A DNA stretch of 64,000 nucleotides from Ciona intestinalis (GCF_000224145.3 NW_004190452.2:1-64000), one strand, 5' to 3'; counted from the first letter of the stretch, positions 35,626 to 48,661 are shown. The notes: generated by a model not told the origin, from the sequence alone. A program made the numbers and translations.

Positions 35626-35772
35626 ATTTTATAAATACAAATAGACTAAAATGTACTGTGGGCAACAGAAACTATTTAAATGTTTAATCAGAATGTGAAA
35701 TCACAGTAGTACTTCAAAATTATGCCTCTTTTATAAAAATGGCTCAGAATTGTCATTATTATAACTGCATTT

Positions 35773-38700
35773 TTATAGAGTTTTTCTGAGTTCGCATTTT
35801 GAAAGTGCGCGCTGTATTTGTAGATAGTAAGGCCATCGTTTCAACCAGTCTTCTTCAGGGTAGGGCTCCATGTATTGTGCTGGTTGTTCAACAAATGTTG
35901 TGACCGCATCAGGTGATATTCCAACACGGTTGTTGTTATTGCATGGTGGCTTGAATAAGTCTAATGTTTTCAATTGAAGTCGAAGTGATTGTTTCGATGA
36001 TTTACCTTCTTCTTCAAATACTGGATGTTCGCCCTTGCTCGACAGGCGCATGAGACAGCTAGGTTGTGGGCTTGAGGTCTAGGTGAGCGAGCTAACGTTA
36101 TGATTATCACTTCGTCGGTTTATTGTCGGAAATAGTTATTAGACAACATAAGTGTATTTATCACTTCGATAAACAAGATCGAGTCAACTTCAGAATATTA
36201 AAAGACTTGAATTCAAATCAAAACGACAGTCGTTAAATACGATTAAAAGATGTGAGCATTTTAGTGGTAGCGGTTACTTATCAGTTAATGATATAAGTTA
36301 AAAACGTAGCTATTTAACCCGACATACAGTATAACGATGTACCAGTTTAAACGTGAGACGTAGAACGTTAGATACACATAGTAGGTTGAGGTTAGATGGG
36401 ACACGTTTTTATTCTATTTTATTGTCAAAATCAATGAGCCGTTAAAAGATTATTTACAATATGCCTGCTAGCTGAAGTAACAGAATATGATATCATATAT
36501 AACGTATTAAAACTTAAACAGAAACCGCTTACCGCTTTGTACAAGAACACGAACGATACAACAACTGCTATTGTGCAAGCTATTGCTATGACGATGATCA
36601 GCCACACAGCGACACCTTGCGAGGACGACGACAGAACGTCTTTGACCGCTTGGGTGACTTCGATAGTTTGAGTGACTTCGGAACTTTGCGTGGCTTCGGT
36701 TGGTGTAAATCCTGGCAGTGATGCCGGGTAGAAAATCACGAAACATCGTATATAGGTTGGGTTGCAAGGGTTAGGCAGTGCTTCTATTAAAGAGTCGCTA
36801 AAAATATCTTCAAAGTCGCAGTAAATGGTTAAGTTTCCCTCGTAGTTTGGTTGACTTGGTTCAAGATTAACAACTGTTGTAGTAGAAGCAGATGGATGCA
36901 ATTTAACGCAAGATAAAGTCATTGAGCTGCTGGTTGTTCCCAAGTTTACTGTTGTGTCTGATTGTAACTTCCGGCAGTTATAAGTAGTTGACGGTTTGTG
37001 GTTGATTGTATATTCATCATTGTCAAGCACTATGATCGGGGAATGGTTGGACGACATGCATGATGTCTGTCAAAGGAAAGGATTTTAACTAACTGGTTCT
37101 TGAGCTGTTTTAGAAGATTATTTTTTTAATTTTATAATGTTTTTCTGATAATTTGGAGAACTCATAAGGGACCATTGTCGTTATAATTAACACGAGTTTT
37201 CTGTTTCATACACCTTGTGCACGCTTACGAGTTACCATGTATGTAACTTTGTGGGTGATTGTTTTTTTTTTGCATGGCTGACAATTTAGACAACCCATTA
37301 GTGACCACTGGGTTGGAGCAATATCACATGCCCATATTGGCAGCAGCGAACACAAATAAATAAAGTAATAATAGATTAGACTTACAAAGTTGCCTTCATC
37401 GCATAAAAGCTTAGTAGATGCCAACGGAATATCTTTAAGTTCAGTGCACGCATCTAAAGTACACGGATAATGTAAGACTCGAACCCAGTACCCTCTGTTC
37501 ACCAACTAACCACTGGTTTGGTATGGCAACAATAAGATAGTACAGTTATAGTAGGGGGACACTTGTTGTAATAAAACACTCGAAGAAATTATCGATTCGC
37601 AAACAGGCGGGGTAAAGCGGGATAAAATTCTTGTTAATTTTGATTTAATCAGGTATAAACCAACCTACCACTATGCAATGGCGACAGCGTATATAGGAAG
37701 CCATTCATTCACCTTGCGTTGTATCAGTTATACGTGCTGCTGTAGTTGTTTCCAATTCAGCTTGTGTTGTGTTTTGTATTTCAGTTGTCATTGGGTTGGT
37801 AGCTGAGGAAGTCGTTCGTGTTGTTGGCCTAGCTGTATTTAACGTTGTTGTTTTTGCTGTTGTTGTTGTTGTTCTTGTTGTTTCTGTTGTTGTTGTTGGT
37901 GGTGGTGTGGTAGCAATTGTTGTAGTTGTCACTGAAATGTAATTGATAAAAACTAACTTCATTTCAAATATGTGTCTTAAAAATTACATAATTTTTCAAC
38001 CACCTGCTCTAATAGCCAAGATCAGATTATTTCAAAATAGAAATAACAGCGAATCCACAGTCGTTACAACACACACTTGAACTTACATATTTCACACGAG
38101 CAAAACTCGGGTCCTCTGGTATTGCAAAGATCACCGGAGCAACAAATGGCGCAAACGTTGGGACAATTGTGGCCGTTTTGCGATACAAGGGTTTGACACG
38201 CAAGATCCTGGTAACACGACTTCATGATTGACACTTCGCCGTCCCATGTGTTCCGTACCTCCGTATAACACATGTTCTGAAATGAACAATAATTACTACA
38301 ACGGTATAGAGTAATTACCTCTTAACGAGCGGTTAGGGCAATGTTTGTTTCAGGGCAAAAGCTGGATTTAATTATTTATATCAGCAAGTCTGCAATATGA
38401 TACAGTGTGTAATAAACTATTGACACCATTTTGTATGCATGGTTTCACTGACAAAGCGTATATGATATCTTGTAGGTGATAATCGCTTATTTATCCTTGC
38501 ATATGGTGGGGCAACAACAATCGATTTTGAGAGGATGTTTTTTTTCATACACCTTGTGCGAGCTTACAAGTTACCACGTATGTAACTTTGTGGATAGTTG
38601 TTTTTCTACGTGGCTAACAATAGACCCATAAAGAACCACTAAGTTAGAAAATTACTGTTAACTAAACTTGCATAGGCCTATAGTTAATATTACGAACTAT

Positions 38701-39465
38701 ATACAAGTTTCTTGTTCAAGGACACATAGACCAACGATGGTAGCAGGTTTGACCCTTGAACCTTCTCTAGGCTAGATGTATCTTAACCGACCCATTTGTT
38801 AGTAAACAAAGAAAACAAAATTATAAAACCGTATCTTTACAACTCTAAAAGAGCGTTGTTAATTGTTAAAACCACGGTCAGGTAAAATGAAAAAATAGCT
38901 GTCTCACCTCACAGTACAATATAACACAAACAAGCAAGCATTGCAATCTTAGTATTTATATTCAACTTACTTGGTCGATGCTGCATAGGGTCGTCTGTTG
39001 GCAATCTGCTTCGGTTTTCCCATTGTCACACCGGTAACATTCCAATGCTGGGTAAACATAAATGTTTAAGTTTACATTTTACGAATCCGACCCTGATCTG
39101 GTGCACATACAGTTTAAATAACAGATCGATGATGTCATTTAGACGAATTATATATCTTATTATACAGTTTGTTTAACTTAATGTTTATCGAATACGTTTT
39201 CGTAGCACAAGACTTATGAAAGAAGTTGTCCCACATTACCCCTGTCCCACTTTACCCAATACACCGACATATATAAAAATAATTTAAAATTCGAATTGAA
39301 TAATATTGAAAACAACCCTACAGATTTAAACAATTCACCAGCAGTCTCAACACCGGTAATTATACATCTGTAAATATTTAATGAACTAACAATATATTAA
39401 AAACCAGACTCACCTTTGCTAAAATGGAACACACATAAAAAAACTTTACATAGATTTGCAAACAT
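35773..39465 (-). CDS. Single-pass membrane protein with LU/three-finger domain and mucin stalk
   Basis: Seven exons: 39414-39465, 38971-39047, 38087-38276, 37713-37931, 37386-37453, 36533-37066, 35773-36078. They join in frame to 481 residues plus stop. Residues 1-17 are a signal peptide (MFANLCKVFLCVFHFSK). Residues 19 to about 95 are an LU/uPAR-Ly6 three-finger domain (LECYRCDNG at the start, CAICCSGDLCN at the end). Residues 107-179 are a Thr-rich, likely O-glycosylated stalk. Residues 180-345 contain several Cys and no recognised domain. The membrane segment is near 353-378 (VAVWLIIVIAIACTIAVVV). The tail of about 100 residues has AQYMEPYPEEDW and YLQI, a YXXΦ-type motif. No kinase domain is present. 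Ligand and pathway are unknown. Exon 7 acceptor (AG before 36078) is fixed by frame. Confidence 0.8.
37130..37520 (-). mobile_element. SINE split by a 127-base segment that carries exon 5 of the LU-domain gene
   Basis: The SINE runs from tail (GTTTCATACACCTTGTGCAC) through middle (TTAGTGACCACTGGGTTGGA) to CCCATATTGGCAGCAGCG at 37331-37348. It then resumes at CTCGAACCCAGTACCCTCTG (37478 on), which is the B-box end. In other copies these two parts are adjacent. The intervening 37349-37475 contains the in-frame exon 37386-37453 with splice sites. Confidence 0.6.
38480..38790 (-). mobile_element. SINE copy in an intron of the LU-domain gene
   Basis: Tail TATCCTTGCATATGGTGGGG and CGAGCTTACAAGTTACCACG, then GACCCATAAAGAACCACTAA, TCAAGGACACATAGACCAAC and the head CAGGTTTGACCCTTGAACC. 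Confidence 0.65.
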
Positions 39466-41614
39466 CGTTATAGCGTTGTCTATGCTGGTTGGTATAAATC
39501 GACTTTTAAAATTGAAGGTTTGTTAGTTTATACTATTTATTTCTTATTTAGTTTTTTTTACCGAAGATTAATATCTATATATACTGTAATACTGTATGCT
39601 CTGTACTGAAATGGACTGTAAGCTCATAAACTGTCTATATCACTATCATTTACCTTTAACTTTGTGCTGTATATCATTTATATCATGTAGAACTGACTTG
39701 GGTAACCTTATTGTTTGATCGTTCACCAAACATTGCTTGTTCTGTATCAACTGCAACCTAATCTTACCAAACATATATTCTCTATACTTTCTTCTTGCAG
39801 AAAGTTGTTTTGTAAATGCAAAACGGACTTTTATGCTCACGCACGCATGTAATATTAATGAACTCTTTGAGCGTGGCTGTTTGCGGCCTGTTGTCATTGC
39901 AATAAAATGATTATATGTCAGACATTATATGTTGGGAGTCCTTCGTTGTGACAACTATCAACATACATTAAGTCGTGAAAATTTAATAAAAAGTATAAAC
40001 AAAACGCTTTCGTAAAGGCATACTTATTACTGTGAGATGAGACGGATACCGTTACATTAATTTCTCATATTTCCTAAACGTGTTTTTAACAAATAACAAC
40101 GCTTTTTAAAGTCGTGAGGATACGGTTATATAATTCTGTAACATTTTTTGCGTCTAACCGATGAAGGGCGTATAATATATTAAGGACCTGTCCCATCTTA
40201 ACCGGACCTAATATGCATACAACGCGACGTAAAAGATTAAATAAACATAAACGAAATTCATTATATTTTTACAATATAATCGATGTCTCTAGATTTGCTT
40301 TTATACATAGAGTTAAAAAGGTAGGTTTTCCTACGCAGTTGTGTTGCGAAGTTTCATTTAATATACAAATATCAAAGAGTAACCAAGTTACCCCAAACGT
40401 TACTATAAAATTCGACACATGAGGCAATAGCAAGTCTACATACGGTGATGGGGAAGCAATCAATATTTTATAAAACAATTAACAGTTTGAGCATACCTTT
40501 TGCAAAGTGGTAAACTAGATTAAACGATTATTTTACAGCAATGATTTTAGAGATAGAAAAATGAAGAGTAAGTTTAGTCAAGTTTTGATTCGAACATGAA
40601 TAAAATATAGTATTTACAGTAGTCGCCGTATTCAGTTTTAACTCGAAACAACTTGGGGAAACCGCTTGGACAATACCTTGACTTTAATTTCTAATTTAAA
40701 CGGTTTATCTTATCTAACGAATGAATAAAGTAAACGATTAAATTAATTTGCAACCTATAGCGGTCCTAGCGGTCCTGGGTTCAGATAAGCGCTTTAACAT
40801 AAAATCTATATAGTAGGGTGGGGGAAGATGGGACATCTTTTCATTCTATTTTCTCGTCCAATTTGATAGTAAACAAAGAACATATATTACAATATTAAGC
40901 GATATAGAATATACAACCACAATAAGCAAGACACAATCAATATATTCGCAATAAATAATCAACGATGCTGCGCAGTAGACTGCAAAGTAAAGTCCATACT
41001 AGTATGATAAAGTGTCGTCGTATGGCAGACGAAACGTTGGTATAATGAAATGAAGTTTCAAAGCCGAAGTAGCCATTTTATATTAAACTATACCTGGTAG
41101 CAATAAGAGCAAAATAAAGTAAAGTATGTTCGGTGGAATAGTGAAGCATTGCAGCAGGTGGCGCGCAAATGTAGTGACGAGTTTTCTCCACTACTTTTAA
41201 AAAAAAGTTTACAAATGTGTTTTTTTAGCGTGTGTAACTCACAAGCCGAAATAGCATGTCGCATTTTTTTATAGATAAATCCTACTTAGCGATAGACAAA
41301 CAGTCACCAAACGTATAAAACCAACTAATTTCAGGTATAAGGCTGGCATCCTCGCAGTAAGGCCAACGTACCAGGCAACAAAAATTATTTTACGTAACAA
41401 TGGTTTCAAAAAAGCTACTAATTATAAACAAAGGAATCGTAACATCAAATACAAGACTTGTGTGCGCGGTTTTGGATTTAAGCTTTGATTGCGCAACATG
41501 TTTACCGCTTGTTGATGAACACCATGTTAGGATTAAAAGTATTTTCTATATAAAAAAATCGCGTTTACGCGAAAGAATACTTTTAACCACAAATATCTAT
41601 CATATTTTTTTTAC
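39466..41614. other. Intergenic region between the LU-domain and lectin-like genes
   Basis: Mostly unique AT-rich sequence without a supported gene. Family B remnants are at 40090-40205 and 40811-40895 (TATAGTAGGGTGGGGGAAGA). I see no RNA gene or clear promoter motif. Confidence 0.5.
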
Positions 41615-41630
41615 TTTATTTATTTTTATT
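41615..41630 (-). terminator. Clustered AATAAA polyadenylation signals for the lectin-like gene
   Basis: Three overlapping TTTATT words on the plus strand (41615, 41619, 41625) read AATAAA on the minus strand, about 230 bases beyond the stop at 41857. The stretch is T-rich, so chance occurrence is possible. Confidence 0.35.
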
Positions 41631-41856
41631 TTTTATTGAATTGTTTTTACCGTATAGATGTTATTATTAACGCTACACTACGACGCACACTGAACGAACG
41701 TAAAAGAAAATGGGTTGACGCGAGTGGTTAAAACTCTCGGAAAAAGTTTGAACAAAAATAAAATGCACGCTACTAATTCGACCCTTGTATATATACGTTA
41801 CATTCATCCATTTAAATATTAATTCATTCGCCATCCAACTTATGCTAACTAAGTTA

Positions 41857-43279
41857 TTAGGTTGAACATAATTGTGTAGCGGTATAAGGCGATGTCGGGG
41901 AATCATTAAGCACTCCGTGCAAGATGCTGGTTGAACTCGGTTGTACGATGCGAAGAAACAATCCAGTGTACGTCTCGGTTCCACTTCCTCTAGCCGGAGC
42001 ATTATAAGGATACCAACCTCCATTATAACCAGGTTTCCCGTTGCTCTGCGTCACTGTATCAGTCTGTTGATAAATAACAGAACTTCTCAACTTGGGAAAC
42101 TAAATTCTAGGGTTAAAAGTTTGCATTAAAATAGGAGAAAATTTTTCGAAATAATTTTCTAAAACGCTTTAATGTGTTTCGTTAAAATAGGACCAACCCA
42201 ACCATAAAGAATAAATGGATAATTGTATAGTTATGACAGAACCCTTTTTGGGTATATATACCTGTTTCCTAGATTCTACAGGCTAAAAATGCTAGTATGG
42301 CTCGAATAACCAGTTTGATTTGCTATTATGCCGCATTTATTTGACAGGTTAAACAATCGCTATTATGATGCAATGAACCCACGTGTGAATCCTTACTTTT
42401 ACGTAACAAACATTTTGCTTATAGTTGGAGAAAACATCGTAAATATAAAGCAGCGCTGCTTCTGGCACATATTTAGGTTGTTTCTTTCCGTTTAAAAGGT
42501 AAAGTATATTTGTTTTACACACATATGTGAAGAACGCACCGCCTAAGTGTATTAGTGTAATGCCATATGTGTGTATTCCAGCCTTACCGTTGTGTTGTAA
42601 CTTAAACCGAGCCAAATATCAACCCAAGGATTTGATCCGAATACGATGGTTTGTCGACTGTAATTATAAACCACGTCGTACATCGCTTTATCCACAATAT
42701 CCACCAATCGACCGCCATTGTCAATGCAGGACTTCGATGCTGTGTTAAGGGTCATTTCTTTTATATCTGCAGCATCAGGAAACCAAAGGATCAGATTCTG
42801 ATAAAACAATCCTTTACCTTTAAGAAAAAGAAAATTATATTTTATTTACTCTAATTATATAATTAGTGATCATGGAATAGTTTTATATTCGTACCTATAT
42901 ACGAGGACCAATCCACAGTTATCGGCATCCTATCCCAACCTATAGCTTGATCAATTCGATTTATTTCAACTACAAAGCTTCCTCTCTTAATTTCAAGAAT
43001 GGTCACGTTGAACTTGTGGGGCAAAGATGGGTTGCTCGGTCTTGCTGTTGCGTTAACGTAATCCGGAACTTTGGGCAAGCACATCATGTAGCCTATCTCT
43101 GCCTTTGTTTTAGCTTTTTTGGAAGACAGAGATAGTTCATAACTCCCCTCGTTGGTCAGTGGTCGATCTGTTGTTAAATTTCATTAATAAATATAGAATT
43201 ACAACTTTAACATAAACAACTTACGTGAATCAACTACGCTCATAACCTCTACAAGCAACACAAACCAAATGCACTTCAT
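41857..43279 (-). CDS. Secreted C-type-lectin-like protein
   Basis: Four exons: 43225-43279, 42895-43167, 42588-42817, 41857-42063. They join in frame to 254 residues. Residues 1-17 are a signal peptide (MKCIWFVLLVEVMSVVD). Residues 19-109 form a beta-rich segment with FVVEINRID and GWDRMPITVDW; this faintly recalls H-type lectin domains, but I would not assign it. Residues from about 112 on look like a C-type lectin fold: CIDNGGRLVDI, then WVDIWLGLSYN (the WIGL motif), then GGWYPYNAPARGSGTET and GVLNDSPTSPYTATQLC. The canonical EPN/QPD and WND calcium motifs are not clear, so sugar binding is doubtful. It ends soon after the last Cys, with no membrane segment. It may be an innate-immune or allorecognition-type lectin, but this is inference. 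Confidence 0.72.
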
Positions 43280-45415
43280 AATGACCAATAGTAATTGAAA
43301 TAACCCCTACAGTGATCTGCGTTATGTTAAAGTATAGTTAATTGAAACAACTTAACGATTAAGCCTAATTAATTACCAGACTGGTGATGCTAGATATTGG
43401 CACAGTATATACCTCGTTTGTAGACTGTATAGTTAAACACGATTCGTATGAACCACAGTTCGCTTGCATATACTGAACAAAGTGAAGTTTAAACTGTTTT
43501 CAACCTATAGTTCCGTGTTAACAGGTACCAATGTATATGACAGTTTTACGAAACTCGGTTTCATCAATCACTAATTATGCGCTTTTAAATCTGGAAACTT
43601 ATTTTAAATTTCCTAATTTTATAAATTAATTTGGTTTCAGTCAGAGAAGTGTTTTGCTGCTGTTCGAAACATTCGATCGGATGTTTTCCACTATGCGCGT
43701 CATGCTTCCGTTTAATTAAATGGAAAATGTTCATATAAACCAGAGGTAACGCGTTGCTGCCATATACGATGTAATGTAATAAGGTGTCTACGTACATGCA
43801 AGAATTTTCCATGTAAACAAATAACACACGCATGTTGTTATCAGGCGTTTAATTGGAACTGCAGCAAAACATGTTCGGTTATTTAGCTTTAAATAAAACG
43901 ATCGTATATTAGCTGTATTCAGCTGATGCAATATTGTAAAAGCAACGTAATTGCTGCAAGAGCAAACAAATTGGTGGCAACCCAAAAATATGACATAAAC
44001 TGAAATGCCGAAGTCGTGTCTGCCGTTTTCTATTGGCGGATATGTTAAAATTCAGTATTTTTAGACTTGCGCGATTTTTATTTTTTTGCGAAAGTTTCTA
44101 CGAAAATTATTTTCTTAAAATAAAGCAAACAGTCTTCGATTAATCATCGCTTAATTATCATCGCAGGACGGGATGACTCGGCAAGTTATTACACGGTTTT
44201 CGATGCGTATGCGCGACTTACAAAAGTTAAACAAAGCACACATCAGGATACAGTACCAGCAGAAATATCTACATTTCCTTTCCTGGTTGTCTAATTCATT
44301 ATACTTTATGCACAACATGTATGCTACTTAAACAGTTACCTATAACATAATCTATATAGTTTTAACATCTAAAAATGTTGGAGCAGAAGTTGCTTACAAA
44401 ATCAGCATTACGTTTTTAACTTTGCGTAGTTAGGGTTAAAATATTGCTTTAGAAATCCGGTGAAGCCAAACCGATTATTAACAGTAACTACTTTCGGTAC
44501 AAATAAACCTCTGCAACTGCTCTAACCACAGTATCCAACCAACTGAAATAACTGAACGATTCCAATACATTTAACGCGACTCGAATGACAAAGCTTCTTA
44601 CCCTGTTTTTCTGCTTAACGACGCTATTTGTATTTTTCCATTGCACCAGTCACGCTTTCTTTCATTAAATGGGAAATTAAACCTGACGTAATTGATGGTT
44701 GCTGTTACCTGCACGTCACTGTTTACACAGTGTGTCTATTTAATGCAAACGTTTCGGTGTGTTTAAATAAAGGAGTGAATATCGCTGGTAAATTTAAATA
44801 TGACGAATCCCTCTATTTATCCCCGCGTGGCTGTTTCATACACTTCGTGTCACCTTACGAGTTACCGCGTATATAACTTTGTGGGTCAATGCTATAATAT
44901 AGTTATAATTAAAAATAATAAAAAGGATGAATCCAAACGTTGCTTTTAAAATGTATAAAACGAGAGTAAACCCTAGACCAACAAAGTGTTGGGCCACGTT
45001 CGATCCACCAGATAGCGAGACCATACACTTTGTGACTTTTAGCCATTTCTATGAGCATCAGATAAACATATCGCAGTCGGCTGCCTTGTAACATTACTAA
45101 CTTGGTTTATATCAAATCAGATACACAGGTTTCAAGCACTGATACGTACACACCCTATGAAGGAAACACCAGGTATAAACAATTCCACCTTGCTTACGTT
45201 CTAGCACCACGATATACAGTGGGCTAGTCTAAATAAGACTCTCTGCTTTATGCGCTAAACAAAACAGTGACAGTCCATAACTTATATGATCAGAAAAACA
45301 CTTTTAAAGGAAAATACCCGCAAGGGTAGTTATGGGTTTAATGAAGTTAGAAATAAAATCCTAATCGATACGGTAATAAGTAAGTACTTACATAAATACA
45401 CAAGCGTTTATATAT

Positions 45416-45615
45416 AGTATGGTGGTGAAGATGGGGCACCTTTTTACTTCATTTTCACGTCCAATTTGGTAGTAAACAAAGAACATTCAAAGAATTATAA
45501 AACCGTATCCTCACGACTCCCGTAGACAGTTGTTAATTGTTTAAAATACGATCAGGATACTTGTATATTATGTGCTAAATATATTTATCCCGTCTTCCTC
45601 TACCTTACTATATAC
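45416..45615. mobile_element. TIR element (family B)
   Basis: Left end TATAGTATGGTGGTGAAGAT; right end CCGTCTTCCTCTACCTTACTATA; core ACCGTATCCTCACGACTCCC and ATACGATCAGGATAC. Confidence 0.75.
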
Positions 45616-46849
45616 TTACATATCTAAATAAACCACTGCCAGAAACTCCAACCCAAAGTGCAGCAAACCTGCATGAACCAACATTTCAAAACCAAGACAA
45701 GTAAATAATTGGACCGGTCCAACTCACAAACCAATTCAAATCCGAAACAAAACAACAACAACGAAGCTGCAGCTTCAAATATAAGACCAAGCAACGAGAA
45801 TCCAAACCAACGGAACCAGAAACAACAAACTAACAGAACTAGAAAAAGCAACTAAACGCCCGTTCCGCAAACCCCTTGGTGAGAAAATGAACCTAAAAAA
45901 ACGAACCTCAGATTCTCGCGCATTTTTCGAAGCTATTAGAAGTCCCGCATTTTGGTGAATAATTTTCGAAAAGTCGCAAGTTTTTGAAGCGCAGTCAGAA
46001 CTGGAATGCAAAGTCTGTGCGAGTGGGAGAAAATGGCGACATGTGATTGGACGGAGGCTCCAGGAGGAGCAGGTTTCTGCTCAGGAGTGAGAGAAAATGT
46101 AACGACGAGGTTGGATAGATCAAAAAAACGTCATCAGCTGGGTTACCATGCTTATAACACGGTTGGCAATGATTTGTTGAAGGCAATTAATACTCACAGT
46201 AAGTTTTACATTAAGACACTTACAGTAAGTTTTACATTAAGACACTGCACGCCTGCCAACGAACCAAGCTATTGACTCGTTGGCCTTTGAGTAATTGTAG
46301 TAATGTTTATGTCAGGGAAGCATTCGTGGAGGTGTGGAAGCTTTGCCGAGTCTGCAACCCCTCGGCTGACTTCTAGTTTAAACTTAAAGTCGCGAAGCAA
46401 TAACAAGCAACTTTGCTCAGTTGCGCCGTCTTGCGGTAGAGTTTTATTATCGACATTGCCACAAATTTGGCTAAAATAACATAACTTTTATTTATCTCTT
46501 CGAAAACGTAAGCGAAAGTCACATTATAACGAAAAAAGTAAATCAAGCAAAACAACAGTCGTTAAAACACACTATGTGCGGAAAAGAGCGCCAGTTAAAG
46601 GCGTGGCTGTTACCCGGAATGCCACAGGTTATAACAAGCAGCAATCACCTATTTTTTTTCAACATACGGCAGTTCATGATATTTTGTAACATTAACATTT
46701 TGAAGGCGACGCCGAATGTTATTGAGTGCAACAGCAACGCTTGTTTTGTTGTTTTGCAGTTGATTATTTTCCCTTCGTAAATAACAGCATACGTTATTAC
46801 GTTTGTATAAAACACCCCGCATGTGATCGAATGTCATTTATTTATTTAG

Positions 46850-47090
46850 AAAGTTATAACACGGGTGTTCCATCCCATACACCTCATGCCTACTTGTGTA
46901 ACTTTGTGGCTGAATTTTTATTCTGCTTTTAGTATATGGCCGACAATTTAGTTTTGACAAATCATCAGCGACCACTGGGTTGGAGAAATATCTTTACGTC
47001 AAGTGTCTTGCCCAAGGACACATACGCCCATTAGTAGCAGCATCGAGCCTTAAACCGCGTACCCTCTACAGTCAAAAGGCTAACGCCCCT
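46850..47090 (-). mobile_element. SINE copy
   Basis: Short tail (GTTATAACACGGGTGTTCCA, CACCTCATGCCTACTTG), middle CAGCGACCACTGGGTTGGAG, GTGTCTTGCCCAAGGACAC, and head CGAGCCTTAAACCGCGTACCC. Confidence 0.7.
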
Positions 47091-47399
47091 GCCACGACAC
47101 CTTATTATGTAAATAGTTTGTATTACCACACGCCAGTAAATACCGGAAAGTTTACGAATTTGCGGCTTGAATTAAGAGCGAAGTATATACTTGTTGGGCG
47201 ACGAAGGTCCATTATGTACTTGTTTCCACTTGTTGCTACCGTCAAGTTACCGGGAAAATGTTAATATTCAATAACTATCAACTTCACGTCTAAAAAATTT
47301 ATATTTTTTCGTTTTAAATTAGTAGCGTGAAATATTCAATGTAAGTTCAATTGGCCTACTTTTACTGAAAGATTCTTTTTACGCGAGTTTTACATAGAA

Positions 47400-48620
47400 T
47401 GGAATCGTAGAAACGGGTTTACGATCGATGTTACGACGCGTGTATATAGGAGCGGCCGGTGCCGCATATTTTGATATAATTTTGTCCTTGACTGAAAAGT
47501 GGTTCAAGTGGAAAGACATGTCGATGTAAACCAACGATTAATGAGGTTATTCGATCCGACTATTTATTGGTTTCTTTTAATTTCTGTTTATTGCCAAGCC
47601 AAAATGGCCAAAACATGCTGTTTTCCGAACTTTAGCGACTTTTACGCTGGCAAAGCTTCCAAAATCATTTAGCTTTTAATTTAGAAACTGATCTAATTTC
47701 CGTTTATTGTGAAGTAGTAGGGCAAAAACAGGCTGTTTTGTCGAACCTTTACTCGGTTTTGTTACGAAGCAAGACGCCGTTCAGAGACTCGCTGGTTGTC
47801 GACGAGAGAGCAAGAGAGTGGGCGAGCATAAAGCTTAGCTAGAGCAGTTGGCCTGGCTGTGTCTCAGCGCCGTCAAACCGTCGCCACCGCATGCTAATGG
47901 GCGCCAACGTAGCAAACGTCGGGCGAGTGCAGACGTTTGGCGATGATTATCTATTTATCCAGATACCGCGGCCGTTCATCACTATCTACTGTGCGGCGGC
48001 GGCAACACGTTACGATGTTTATTTCAGATCGCGATGTTTATTGTTCAACATGCGTGTGGAATAACGGTCTGGGTTTAATTAGCGTGAAGGGCAGCTGAAA
48101 CTATACAGAAAAGTTTTGCCTGAAATTTAAAAGTTAAATATTTGTTTGATCAGTTGTAATTGGTGCGGCGAGAAAAATAATTAGGAAAAGTCGTCTTGCC
48201 TTTCAGGTGGCTTGTGTTACCTGCCAGACCCGATGTTGATATTAAAGCGAGTGGCCAGCTAACCAAAACCCTATTGTTATACTTGAATGAAAGATGGCGC
48301 TACTAATTCTTTTGAATCGTCGATGCCGGGCTGACTGGCGGCAACGTCGGTTCCTCAGGTCGCCTGTCAGTCCAAAACAAAGGTCGGAACCGACGCGTGT
48401 CTAAATTGGCTTACACATTTGTTTTTGTAGCGCCGCACTGCCGCTCTTTTTTCTCCCAGGGTAAATATTTTACAATCTTGCCAACAATAAACCAAGAGGG
48501 AAGATGAGAGATAATTATTTGCAATCAGACGGTAAAGGGAATTCCTTTTTTCGATCCAGGCGACCAAATAAACAAAATGGACCGGTCGTAGTAGAAGCAG
48601 TGCCAGTCTGACAGTTCTCG
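47400..48620. promoter_or_regulatory. Repeat-free, GC-richer upstream region of Gremlin
   Basis: In a window packed with repeats, these ~1.2 kb carry no copy of any of the families seen here. They have GC-rich stretches (for example 47780-48010) and no convincing ORF. An octamer-like ATGCTAAT is at 47891-47898 and a GATA-type TTTATCCAGATACC at about 47952-47965. Its position suggests a cis-regulatory region, but this is inference from repeat depletion. Confidence 0.3.
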
Positions 48621-48661
48621 GGCAGGAGACACAGCATTGAAGTTCGAGTAAAAGTCAGGTT

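Larger units (their letters stand above)
43280..47399. other. Intergenic region between the lectin-like gene and the Gremlin upstream region
   Basis: No supported gene. It contains a family E copy (43375-43475), a short SINE tail (44820-44890), a full family B element (45416-45615), a family C remnant (46490-46575) and a SINE (46850-47090). A 24-base direct duplication with AGTAAGTTTTACATTAAGAC is at about 46198-46245. Weak ORFs at 45620-46275 on both strands lack homology signals. Confidence 0.5.

Noticed and set aside
39646..39897. Minus-strand ORF of 83 residues upstream of the LU-domain gene
   Set aside because: It is basic and low in information, with no recognisable domain and no splice link to the gene.
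45620..46275. Overlapping ORFs on both strands (for example 46006-46275 plus)
   Set aside because: No motif, no splice context and conflicting strands. The plus ORF ends in a short direct duplication. Left unannotated as a gene.
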